Position numbers and translations under genes: made by a program. The notes beneath the pieces were generated by a model. It worked only from the letters and a program-made list of their open reading frames with translations, searched no databases and was not told the origin of the DNA. Shown one piece after another: positions 16,478 to 24,051 of a stretch of DNA of 36,943 nt. Numbering within the stretch: position 1 is the first letter of the stretch; every line of letters starts with the position of its first letter. The stretch comes from Opitutaceae bacterium (GTDB lineage: Bacteria > Verrucomicrobiota > Verrucomicrobiia > Opitutales > Opitutaceae): positions 1 to 36,943 of the forward strand of contig JAHFTG010000001.1 in the NCBI GenBank assembly GCA_023269455.1. Reading direction: 5' to 3'.

Positions 16478-16492
16478 GCAGCGCGCGTGCCA
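16478..16492 (-). promoter_or_regulatory. Sigma-54 (-24/-12) promoter for the flgB-to-fliI block
   Basis: The minus strand reads TGGCACGCGCGCTGC: complete TGGCACG, correct spacing, CTGC at -12. The predicted start of transcription is near 16466, one base from the flgB ATG at 16465. It lies in the 207-bp divergent gap to cheR. Confidence 0.85.
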
Positions 16493-16513
16493 CTTGATTT
16501 TAACGGCATGCAA

Positions 16514-16532
16514 GCAACTGGTTTCCAATTCG
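16514..16532. promoter_or_regulatory. Dyad upstream of flgB promoter, candidate activator site
   Basis: GCAACTGGTTTCCAATTCG contains AACTGG and CCAATT arms with one mismatch around TTT. It is centred at 16523, 31 bp upstream of the first base of the flgB TGGCAC element, the same distance as at fliO and flhB. It is about 140 bp upstream of cheR on the other side and could influence that gene too. Confidence 0.4.
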
Positions 16533-16672
16533 ATAAATTTTTATTGGGCCGCATCTGCTGAGGACATTCCCCCTACCGATGAAATCACCGGCGGCTCTCG
16601 GCAAAAACTGCCGCGACGGTTTTTCATGACTGCCGCTTTATTCGGGAGAGAACGCGCCGATAAGAAACGCAG

Positions 16673-17497
16673 ATGCTTGATCGCGATTACGAATTCATCA
16701 GGAGCCTCGTCTATGCCCACAGCCGGATTGATCTCGGCCCGGACAAAAAGGAACTCGTTTCCGCCCGGCTGGGCAAACGCCTCCGCGCCACGAGCATCAC
16801 CTCCATCAGCGACTACTGCCGTTTTGTGCAGGACGCGCGAAGCACCGAAGAGCTCGGGCACCTGATCGACGCGATCTCGACCAACCACACCTTCTTTTTC
16901 CGGGAGCAGGCGCACTTCGATTTTTTAACCGGCCACATCCTGCCCGAAATGGAAAAACGACGCGCATCGGAGAGGTGGCCGCGCTTCACGGTCTGGAGCG
17001 CCGCGTGCTCCTCCGGCGAAGAACCCTACTCCATCGCGTTGACCCTCGCGCAGTTTTTCAAAACGAACACCTCGTGGCCGTGGAGGATCGAGGCCACGGA
17101 CATTTCAAACAACGTCCTGCAAAAGGCACGCATCGGCGTTTACCGGGCCGAGACGCTCGGACAAATCCCCCCCGCGCTTCTCCGCGCCCATTTCCAGGAG
17201 GGCTTCGGCCCGCAGGCCGGTTACCACCGGGTGAAGCCGTCCCTCCAGGAGCACATGACCTTCCGCCAGCTGAACCTGCTCGGTGGCACGCTCCCCTTCA
17301 ACGAACCCATCCAGGTCATTTTCTGCCGCAATGTGATGATCTACTTCGACCGACCAACACAGGAGGAACTCGTCAACAAGCTCACCCAAATGCTCGTGCC
17401 CGGAGGCTACCTCATGGTCGGCCACTCCGAAAGCCTCACCGGCATCAAACACTCTCTGGAAACCGTGCGCCCCGCCATCTACCGGCGTCGGGCGTGA
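16673..17497 (+). CDS. cheR: Chemoreceptor methyltransferase CheR
   Basis: 274 residues. The N-terminal helical domain (about 1-80) includes RIDLGPDKKELVSARLGKRLRA and the NHTFFFRE segment (71-78) near the active site; the SAM-binding motif WSAACSSGEEPYSIAL is at about 108-122, and NVMIYFDRP completes the CheR core. CheR methylates glutamates of chemoreceptors to restore sensitivity. It is the first plus-strand gene, divergent from flgB by 207 bp, and its stop overlaps the cheB start (GTGA), so the two are coupled. No C-terminal receptor pentapeptide that CheR could dock to was seen in the two receptors here. Confidence 0.97.
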   Translation: MLDRDYEFIRSLVYAHSRIDLGPDKKELVSARLGKRLRATSITSISDYCRFVQDARSTEELGHLIDAISTNHTFFFREQAHFDFLTGHILPEMEKRRASERWPRFTVWSAACSSGEEPYSIALTLAQFFKTNTSWPWRIEATDISNNVLQKARIGVYRAETLGQIPPALLRAHFQEGFGPQAGYHRVKPSLQEHMTFRQLNLLGGTLPFNEPIQVIFCRNVMIYFDRPTQEELVNKLTQMLVPGGYLMVGHSESLTGIKHSLETVRPAIYRRRA

Positions 17498-18660
17498 TCC
17501 CCGTGATCCTAGGCAGAAAAATCCGCGTGCTGGTCGTCGATGATTCCGCCTTCGTGCGGAAAGTGGTGACCGATGCGCTTGCGCTGGACCCGCAGATCGA
17601 AGTCGTGGGCACCGCGACCGATCCGTTTGCCGCGAGGGAAAAAATCCTCGCGCTCAAGCCCGACGTGCTGACGCTCGACATCGAGATGCCCCACATGGAC
17701 GGTCTCACCTACCTGCAGGAAATCATGCAGACGCGGCCCATGCCGGTGATCATCATGAGCTCGCTTTCAAAGGCGGGCTCGCACCAGGCGCTCGAGGCGC
17801 TGCGTCTGGGCGCGGTTGACGTGATAGGCAAACCCGGCGGCGCATACTCCTTCGGGGATCTTGGCCCGCAGTTGTGCGAAAAAATCAAGGCCGCCTCCGT
17901 CGCCCGCGTGGACCCGCGCAAAAATCCGCCATACACGGAACGCATCCAGCAAGGCGCCCCTGCGCCCGTTGCGCCCGCGCCGACACGGCACCCGACCCCG
18001 GTGGTATCGGTCTCCACCCCGGTGTTGCACGAAATGGCTCCCATCCGTCGCCACCATCCCAGACGCGTCATCCTCCTCGGGGCATCCACCGGCGGCACGG
18101 AGGCTCTGCGCGCCGTGCTCACCCGCTTGCCGGGCGACCTTCCAGGCATCGCCATCGTGCAGCATATTCCCGCCATATTCTCCAAGGCTTTTGCCGACCG
18201 GCTCAATGCGTTGTGCGCCTGCGAAGTCCGTGAGGCGGTGGACGGTGATCGACTGGTGCCGGGCCTCGCCCTGATCGCGCCGGGAAACTACCACCTACTC
18301 CTGCAATGGGATGGGGACGGTTATCGCGCCCGTCTGAACGCCGGGCCGCAAGTTTGGCACCAACGGCCGGCCGTGGATCTCCTTTTTCGTTCCGCGGCGG
18401 AATGTGCCGGCGCCTACGCCATCGCCGGCGTGCTCACCGGCATGGGCAAAGATGGCGGCGAGGGATTGCTGCGCCTGCGCGAAAAAGGGGCGGCAACATT
18501 TTCCCAGGACGAGGATAGCAGCATCGTTTACGGCATGCCGCGCGTCGCCTGGGAGTTGGGCGGATCACAACAGCAGGTTTCCCTCAATAAAATCGCCGCC
18601 CACCTGACCTTACTCGCGGACACGCCGGCCACACCTTCATTCGCGGCACCGCGTCTCTGA
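17494..18660 (+). CDS. cheB: Chemotaxis methylesterase/deamidase CheB
   Basis: 388 residues. The receiver domain (about 10-125) has VDDS at 15-18, phosphoacceptor D62 (LTLDIEMPHMDG) and K113 region (IGKPGG); the linker (about 140-185) is Pro/Ala-rich; the CheB esterase domain shows GASTGGT with Ser198, QHIP with His224 and MGKDGGEG with Asp320, the catalytic triad. CheB removes methyl groups and deamidates receptors when phosphorylated by CheA. The GTG at 17494 is chosen because it overlaps the cheR stop as GTGA; GTG at 17503 is an alternative. The frame is open far upstream, but that part overlaps cheR out of frame. Confidence 0.97.
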   Translation: MIPVILGRKIRVLVVDDSAFVRKVVTDALALDPQIEVVGTATDPFAAREKILALKPDVLTLDIEMPHMDGLTYLQEIMQTRPMPVIIMSSLSKAGSHQALEALRLGAVDVIGKPGGAYSFGDLGPQLCEKIKAASVARVDPRKNPPYTERIQQGAPAPVAPAPTRHPTPVVSVSTPVLHEMAPIRRHHPRRVILLGASTGGTEALRAVLTRLPGDLPGIAIVQHIPAIFSKAFADRLNALCACEVREAVDGDRLVPGLALIAPGNYHLLLQWDGDGYRARLNAGPQVWHQRPAVDLLFRSAAECAGAYAIAGVLTGMGKDGGEGLLRLREKGAATFSQDEDSSIVYGMPRVAWELGGSQQQVSLNKIAAHLTLLADTPATPSFAAPRL

Positions 18661-18796
18661 CAGGCGCCCTTCCCGTGCGCCTCATGCGAATTTCACCAGC
18701 ATCCGGCATCTTTCGCGTATAGTTGCGCCCGTGTGTGCCGATATTCAGTCCCTGAAACTCGACCTGCGCCTGCAAGCGCGGCCAGGGTCTCCCATC

Positions 18797-20071
18797 ATGA
18801 ACAACTCATCCAAACCCGCCCCGCCTCCGAGCATTCTCGCGGTAGATGATGAGCCCATGGTGTTGAACGCCCTCAAGGAAGTGCTCGAACGCGAAGGCTA
18901 CAGCGTGACCGTCTCGTCCAGCCCGCTCAAAGCCCTGGAAATCCTTCGCAAAACCAGTTTCGACGTCATCATCTCCGACCAGAGAATGCCCGACATGCTC
19001 GGACTCGATTTCCTGATCGAGTCGAAAAAAATTCGTCCACTCGCATCGCGGATCCTGATCACCGCAGTGCTTTCCCTGCCCACCATCGTAGAGGCGATCA
19101 ACCAAGGTGAAATTTTCCGTTTTGTGGCCAAACCGTGGTTGCGTGAGGAACTCACCACCACCGTCAAGAACGCTATCCACCGGTATCATCTTGTCAGCGA
19201 AAACGAGCTCTTGGCCGCGCAAATGCAGGAGCTGAACGCACGCCTCACCGTGGCCAACAGCACCCTCGCTGCCCAGGTCAAAAACCTGGAGGTGCAAAAA
19301 GCCGCGCTCGATCAGGCCAACCACGATCTTTCCAACAACTACGCGCACTCACTGGACCTCTGCCGTCGCATTCTCAGCACCTACGATCCCTACCTCGGCG
19401 ACCAGACCAAGGCCATGGTCGAGATCGCGCACCGCATGGCTGAAACTCAACACTTCACCGAGACTGAGCGCCACGCGCTGCGCGCGGGTTCGTGGCTGTG
19501 CGACCTCGGACTCATCGGCATCCCTAGGGAGGCGTTGCGCGCCTTCCGCAACAACCCGGCCAAGCTTTCTGAAAGCGAACGTCAAAACATCCAAAGCCAC
19601 CCCATCTACAGTCAGACGCTCGCCTCCTACGTCGACGAGAGTCCCGCCGTGGCCGAAACCATCCGCGCCCACCACGAGCGATTTGATGGCGAAGGTTATC
19701 CTGACGGGTTGAGTGCCCTCTCAATCCCTTGGACCGCCCGTTGCCTCGCCGTCGCAGTGCGGTTTGTGGAAAGCGGACTGCCCAAGGAGCAGGCCATTGA
19801 AGACATTCTGGCCGAATCAGGCAAAGCACTCGATCCTGAGGCCGTCCGCCTCTTCCTCAAGGTCACTCACCTGCTCCAGCTCCCGCGCCAGGTTAAGGAA
19901 ATACTGCTGGATGAACTCCAGCCTGGTATGGTGCTCGCCAATGGACTCTACAGTCCGCACGGCCTGCTCCTCGTCGGCGAAGGCCAGACGCTCAGCGCGA
20001 GCACGATCGCGAAGATTTTGAATCACAATCTCATCAGTCCCATAAACCAGCAGTTGCTGGTTTATTCGTGA
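18797..20071 (+). CDS. Response regulator with degenerate HD-GYP domain
   Basis: 424 residues from the ATG at 18797 (a GTG at 18731 is possible but would precede the receiver by 22 unconserved residues). Receiver domain 12-125: DDE at 17-19, phosphoacceptor D61 (IISDQRMPD), K112 (AKPW). Coiled coil about 130-180. HD-GYP-type domain about 185-365 keeps HHERFDGEGYPDG (292-304) and SHPIY (267-271), but the HD pair is CD (235-236) and the VAD near 320 is VAV. A C-terminal LQPGMVLANGLYSPHGLLLVGEG domain follows. Family members cleave cyclic di-GMP; three metal ligands appear lost here, so this copy may be inactive or a sensor. It sits between cheB and cheD, 136 bp after cheB. Confidence 0.85.
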   Translation: MNNSSKPAPPPSILAVDDEPMVLNALKEVLEREGYSVTVSSSPLKALEILRKTSFDVIISDQRMPDMLGLDFLIESKKIRPLASRILITAVLSLPTIVEAINQGEIFRFVAKPWLREELTTTVKNAIHRYHLVSENELLAAQMQELNARLTVANSTLAAQVKNLEVQKAALDQANHDLSNNYAHSLDLCRRILSTYDPYLGDQTKAMVEIAHRMAETQHFTETERHALRAGSWLCDLGLIGIPREALRAFRNNPAKLSESERQNIQSHPIYSQTLASYVDESPAVAETIRAHHERFDGEGYPDGLSALSIPWTARCLAVAVRFVESGLPKEQAIEDILAESGKALDPEAVRLFLKVTHLLQLPRQVKEILLDELQPGMVLANGLYSPHGLLLVGEGQTLSASTIAKILNHNLISPINQQLLVYS

Positions 20072-20135
20072 TCCTCCGGCCTCCCGTTTTTCGAATTATG
20101 CCTAAGGGCTGGTCGTAAAGCCCGCCCATCACTTC

Positions 20136-20657
20136 ATGGCCGGTTTCCCCACCCCCTCATCACTCTTCGTCCAACGCGTCGTCATCGGCGTCGGCGACCT
20201 GGCTGTGTCTAACAACAGCCAAGTGACGTTGAGCACCTACGCCCTGGGTTCCTGCGTGGCCGTCATCGCCTACGACCCGACGACCCGCGCCGGCGGCATC
20301 CTCCACCTCATGCTCCCGGACTCATCGCTGTCGCCCGACAAGGCCGCCAAGCAACCGGCGATGTTTGCCGACACGGGAGTTCCCTTGTTCTTGCGAGCCC
20401 TCGCGGGCGTAAAGGCGGAGTCCTCGCGCCTGCGCATCTTTCTTGCCGGCGGCGCGTGCGTGCTCAGCGGTCCGGACACTTTCAAAATTGGCGAGAGGAA
20501 CGCTGCATCCGTAAAAACGCGCCTTTCGGCCGCCGGCCTGCGTATCACCGGTGACGACCTTGGAGGCACCGTCAACCGGACCGTCCACCTCGATCTCTCA
20601 AACGCGAGACTCTCGCTGAAGATGCCTAATCGCACCGACCAATATTCGCTGGCCTGA
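20136..20657 (+). CDS. cheD: Chemoreceptor glutamine deamidase CheD
   Basis: 173 residues. CheD residues are all present: Thr34 and Cys40 in TYALGSC and His57 in HLMLPD (equivalent to Thr21, Cys27, His44 in the Thermotoga enzyme), plus FKIGERN and the C-terminal GGTVNRTVHLDLSNARL. CheD deamidates receptor glutamines and in some bacteria is controlled by CheC; no cheC is in the window. The ATG at 20136 follows the response regulator stop by 64 bp. The downstream hairpin at 20774-20804 could end the message. Confidence 0.95.
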   Translation: MAGFPTPSSLFVQRVVIGVGDLAVSNNSQVTLSTYALGSCVAVIAYDPTTRAGGILHLMLPDSSLSPDKAAKQPAMFADTGVPLFLRALAGVKAESSRLRIFLAGGACVLSGPDTFKIGERNAASVKTRLSAAGLRITGDDLGGTVNRTVHLDLSNARLSLKMPNRTDQYSLA

Positions 20658-20773
20658 AAATCTCGGATGGGTCGTGTAAGGCCGTTATCCCTGCGCTTCG
20701 GCGGCCTGCACAAGCAACGTCATCTCCCTGTAATTTTCTCTGAGGAAAAATCCCTTCAGGTATTTACATGCCA

Positions 20774-20804
20774 AAAAGGCCTGGCGTTAAACGTCCGGCC
20801 TTTT
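20774..20804. terminator. Bidirectional hairpin terminator between cheD and the chemoreceptor gene
   Basis: AAAAGGCC at 20774-20781 pairs with GGCCTTTT at 20797-20804, and most of the intervening bases pair as well, giving a long nearly perfect stem. A-rich and T-rich flanks make it usable from both sides. It lies 116 bp after cheD and 31 bp after the stop of the opposing chemoreceptor gene. The rest of the 178-bp gap shows nothing else convincing. Confidence 0.8.
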
Positions 20805-20835
20805 GTCAAAAAAACACACTGACCTAAAGGGAAAA

Positions 20836-22332
20836 CTAGGCTGCCACCGCATGGTGGGCGGCTGTCATCCCGCCCTCGGCGAGATCGGACGCGGCACCGT
20901 CGCTGCGACCGCCACGCGCCAGATGCGTGAAGGAAGCCGCCACGCCGCGCAGTCGGTCTGTCTGGCCGGAAAGCTCGGCCGCCGCCGCCGATGTTTCCTC
21001 GGCGAGCACGGCGTTGTTCTGGGTGAGCCGGTCGAGATCGCTGATGGACTTCGAAACCTGAAGGATTCCCTCGTTCTGTTCCTGCGAGGCGACGGCCGTC
21101 TGGGCGATCAACTCGTCAACTTCGCGCACACGCTCGGCGATTTCACCAAGATGGGCGGCCACCCTGCCGCTCAGATTCGTGCCTTCCGCACTGCTCCGGG
21201 TCGCATGTTCGATCTTGGAGGCGGTCTCGCGGGCCGCCTCTGCGCTGCGGGCCGCCAGGGCTCGCACTTCGTCCGCCACCACCGCGAAGCCCATGCCCGC
21301 CTCCCCGGCGCGGGCCGCCTCTACGGCGGCGTTAAGCGCAAGAATGTTGGTCTGAAAAGCGATCTGATCGATGGTCTTGATGATCACCGCAATGTCGGTG
21401 GAGGACTTCTGAATCGTGTCCATCGCCGTGCGAAGCTCGTTCATGCCGGCGGTGCCGGCGTCGGCGGCCTGGCGCGCACGGGAGGCGAGTGCTTTGGCAT
21501 CGCGGGCGCGATCCGCGTTGGCGCGAGTGACGCCGGACATTTCCTCGAGCGCGGCCGCGCTGGTTTTCAGCGCGGCGGCCGACTGCGAGGCTCCGGCGGC
21601 AAGACCTTGGCTCGTCTGGCCAAACTGGACGGCGGCAGCGCTCACTCCGTCCGCCTCCTCGGTCAAATCACCCGAGAGCGAAAGCACCGGACGGATTACT
21701 CCGCGGCTCACGACAAGCCAGGCCGATACTCCTCCGACAAGCATCACAAATCCAAAAAAAATGAAGCCGTATGTGCGCTGCTGATGCGAGACGCTCCCGA
21801 TTTCAGTGAGGGTGCCGCGCAGGTTATCGGCCAGGCCGACTTGCACTGCGGCGATCATGTCATGCGTTTCTTTGGCGGACGCACGAAAGGCGTCCATCTG
21901 GGTTTTTACGGCCGCGTTGGCCATGCCATGACTGGCGGCCGCCTTGAAAAGAAGCTCCGCATCGCGATGATAGGTCGCGACACGAAGCTTGGCGGCCGCA
22001 GGATCGAGCTTGCCGTTGCCGCCATCCTGCCGTGCGCCAATCCCCTCAAGCAGATGATCCACTTCATCAAGCTTGGCGTTCATGGCAGGCAGGATATCCG
22101 CATCACCCGTGAGCACCGCATCCTCGAACATCTTGGTCGCGTTTTCGTAGGCGAAAAGCGCCGTCTGCCCATCGAGCGCCAGCGGCACGGAGACGGAGGA
22201 GAGCTGCTCCAGCCTTTTTTCATCCCGCGTGCCCCGATAGGCATCCAACCCCATCGAAAGCGTGAACCCGGCCGCGATGATCGATACGCTGAACGCTATT
22301 TTTACGCCTAGACTGAATTGACGCTTCTTCAT
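20836..22332 (-). CDS. Methyl-accepting chemotaxis protein, third gene of porin operon
   Basis: 498 residues. First membrane helix about 9-28, periplasmic four-helix-type sensor about 30-185, second helix about 188-208, then the signalling domain. The CheA/CheW-contacting tip is perfectly conserved (QIAFQTNILALNAAVEAARAGEAGMGFAVVADEVRALAARSA). Only some 20 residues (RGVIRPVLSLSGDLTEEADG) separate the second helix from the signalling coiled coil, so a full HAMP domain of about 50 residues is not evident. No C-terminal CheR-docking pentapeptide. It follows the small binding protein by 35 bp; both follow the porin, which suggests one sensory operon. Confidence 0.92.
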   Translation of the reverse strand: MKKRQFSLGVKIAFSVSIIAAGFTLSMGLDAYRGTRDEKRLEQLSSVSVPLALDGQTALFAYENATKMFEDAVLTGDADILPAMNAKLDEVDHLLEGIGARQDGGNGKLDPAAAKLRVATYHRDAELLFKAAASHGMANAAVKTQMDAFRASAKETHDMIAAVQVGLADNLRGTLTEIGSVSHQQRTYGFIFFGFVMLVGGVSAWLVVSRGVIRPVLSLSGDLTEEADGVSAAAVQFGQTSQGLAAGASQSAAALKTSAAALEEMSGVTRANADRARDAKALASRARQAADAGTAGMNELRTAMDTIQKSSTDIAVIIKTIDQIAFQTNILALNAAVEAARAGEAGMGFAVVADEVRALAARSAEAARETASKIEHATRSSAEGTNLSGRVAAHLGEIAERVREVDELIAQTAVASQEQNEGILQVSKSISDLDRLTQNNAVLAEETSAAAAELSGQTDRLRGVAASFTHLARGGRSDGAASDLAEGGMTAAHHAVAA

Positions 22333-22367
22333 GATGAGGGTGGAGGCCGCTTACGAGTTACCTGGGG

Positions 22368-22784
22368 TTATTTTACGGTGAGCACCTTGACTGCACCGGT
22401 GACTGATGCGGCGGAAACGTAGCCGATGGCCCCCTGGGTCTTCGCCACGTAGGCGATGAGATCGACGTCGCTGGCCGCCTGCACGGGCATCATGCCCTTG
22501 CCGGAGAAGACCATTTTCTTCCAATACTTGTCGAACTGGTCGGCCGAGCGCTGGACGAAGTCGTGCATGATTTTCTCATGCGCTTCTCCCTGGGTAAGGA
22601 CGGCGAGCTTGATGAGACCGCCACCGTCCCACTTGGTTTTGTTGCCGAGTAGGATCGCCTTGGCGGCCTCGGCAGAAATCGAGGCGTCGGCCCCGGCCGG
22701 ATTGACGATGAACACAGCGTCATCGGCGCGGACCAAACCGGCGAATGACAGCAGGACCGTGAGCAATAGAGTTATGCGCAACAT
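22368..22784 (-). CDS. Small periplasmic phosphate-binding-type (PBP) protein
   Basis: 138 residues. Signal peptide 1-20 (MLRITLLLTVLLSFAGLVRA), then VFIVNPAGADASISAEAAKAILLGNKTKWDGGGLIKLAVL and a C-terminal DVDLIAYVAKTQGAIGYVSA, resembling the short PstS-like periplasmic proteins that often accompany porins and sensors rather than ABC transporters. At 138 residues it is about half a full binding protein and covers one lobe-like unit, so direct ligand binding is uncertain. No ABC ATPase or permease gene lies near. The gene is between porin (40 bp) and chemoreceptor (35 bp). Confidence 0.75.
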   Translation of the reverse strand: MLRITLLLTVLLSFAGLVRADDAVFIVNPAGADASISAEAAKAILLGNKTKWDGGGLIKLAVLTQGEAHEKIMHDFVQRSADQFDKYWKKMVFSGKGMMPVQAASDVDLIAYVAKTQGAIGYVSAASVTGAVKVLTVK

Positions 22785-22824
22785 GACTTGAGTAGGTATA
22801 TTGAAGTTGTGGATTGCGCGCGGC

Positions 22825-23940
22825 TCAGAAGCTCAACGTCGTTTTCACAACGAAGTAGTTCCATCTCTTGTCGGTGGCTCCGATGTTGGTATCGCCAGCC
22901 AAGCCCAGATTATTGATGCCTTCCATTGCATGGATCTCAGCTTTGACCAGCCACCAGGGCTGCAGCGCATAGCTAGCGGCAACGGCGATATCGTTATCGA
23001 CGCCCTTGCCCTCAAAAAAACTGCGACCGTAATAAGTGCCAAAACCGAGTTTGTCGGTCGCCTGATAGGTCAGCTGCGCATACCACTCGTCTTCGGAAGT
23101 AACGCTGGAGCTGGAAAACAAGGGAATGAAAGACCGATTTCGGATCCTCTTGAATTCGGTCGTGGCGACCCACTTTCCTCGGGAATACTCTGCCGACACC
23201 ACCTGAACATTATAATCGATATCGAGCGGCACCCCGATGACCGCTGCGATTTTGGGCAGCTCCTGATACGTGTAACCAAGCCGCAGACCGTCGACCGGGG
23301 TGTTCCACACCAACGAACCGCCATAAGTACTCTTGGGGTCTATCTTGGTCGCGCCGACGCCTTTCATGAGGGGCAGATTGCGGTCAAGCGGGTTAACCAC
23401 GCCGCAATACAACTGGTAATCAAGGTTGCCGGCCTGCTTCAGGCCGACGTTGCCATAAACGGCAATACCATCATCCGAGGCGCTGATCGGTCGAAAGGTG
23501 CGGGTGTAGAAATTGAGAGGAAGCGACGCAAACGTGCGCACTTGGTCCAGATCCTGGACGTCGTTATAGAAACCAGCAGGCAGTTTGTTGCGCCCCACGC
23601 GCACGCCGAATTCCTGTCTGAACGAGTAGTCGAGATTGGCAAAATCCAAGATGAGCGCCTGATATCCGTCCAGTTCGTAGGCGTAGAGCTGTGCGCTCGT
23701 GCGCAGGCCGTTCTCAAAACGATAGGTGCCGTTTACGATCAGCTCCTTTTGGATCACATCGACCTTTTTGTCGGTGGAACCGTAGTAGTTGTATTTGTCG
23801 GAATAGGCGGCGGTGCCGCTCAGAGAGCCGTGGATCGCCACGCCTCCCATATCAACGGCCGCGAGTTTCGCCGCAGGAGCGGCCAGGAGGCATGCGATTA
23901 GCAAAGGACGCAAAGACAGGGTATGTTTTGTAGAATGCAT
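22825..23940 (-). CDS. Outer-membrane porin-like beta-barrel protein
   Basis: 371 residues. Signal peptide about 1-28 (LRPLLIACLLAAPAAKLAA), followed by alternating hydrophobic/polar stretches and aromatic girdle residues through the protein: TYRFENGLRTSAQLYAYELDG, LDYSFRQEFGVRVGRNKLP, LRLGYTYQEL, AQLTYQATDKLGFGTYYGRSFF. The protein ends in Phe (VVKTTLSF), as outer-membrane barrels do. The family and substrate are not recognisable by eye. It is the first gene of the porin-binding protein-chemoreceptor unit; the 111 bp upstream contain two palindromes at 23990-24024. Confidence 0.82.
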   Translation of the reverse strand: MHSTKHTLSLRPLLIACLLAAPAAKLAAVDMGGVAIHGSLSGTAAYSDKYNYYGSTDKKVDVIQKELIVNGTYRFENGLRTSAQLYAYELDGYQALILDFANLDYSFRQEFGVRVGRNKLPAGFYNDVQDLDQVRTFASLPLNFYTRTFRPISASDDGIAVYGNVGLKQAGNLDYQLYCGVVNPLDRNLPLMKGVGATKIDPKSTYGGSLVWNTPVDGLRLGYTYQELPKIAAVIGVPLDIDYNVQVVSAEYSRGKWVATTEFKRIRNRSFIPLFSSSSVTSEDEWYAQLTYQATDKLGFGTYYGRSFFEGKGVDNDIAVAASYALQPWWLVKAEIHAMEGINNLGLAGDTNIGATDKRWNYFVVKTTLSF

Positions 23941-23989
23941 GGAGTTTGGAATGGTGTCCGTGTTTATTTCGACCCGCAGGGAGGGAACT

Positions 23990-24024
23990 TGAGAAATTCT
24001 CAGAAAACTTCCGTCAGAAGTTTT
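23990..24024. promoter_or_regulatory. Two adjacent palindromes between HDOD gene end and porin start
   Basis: TGAGAAATTCTCA (23990-24002) is a perfect odd dyad, and AAAACTTC (24004-24011) pairs with GAAGTTTT (24017-24024) around CGTCA. The second could be a weak AT-rich terminator for the HDOD gene, which ends at 24052, or both could be operators for the porin, whose ATG is 50 bp away. The sequence alone cannot decide. Confidence 0.5.
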
Positions 24025-24051
24025 ACCAAACGGGCGAAAGCGTGCAGAGCC

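Noticed and set aside
16466..16528. Upstream extension of the flgB frame by 21 codons
   Set aside because: It would run through the sigma-54 element, and FlgB proteins start at MVDPIF-like sequence.
17285..17299. TGGCACG on the plus strand inside cheR
   Set aside because: No GC at the -12 position and no gene start follows.
16975..17493. Long upstream extension of the cheB frame
   Set aside because: It overlaps cheR out of frame and its translation is low-complexity; the receiver starts right after the GTG at 17494.
20803..22311. Plus-strand open frame of 502 codons opposite the chemoreceptor gene
   Set aside because: Mirror of a conserved chemoreceptor; Gly/Arg/His-rich without a domain.
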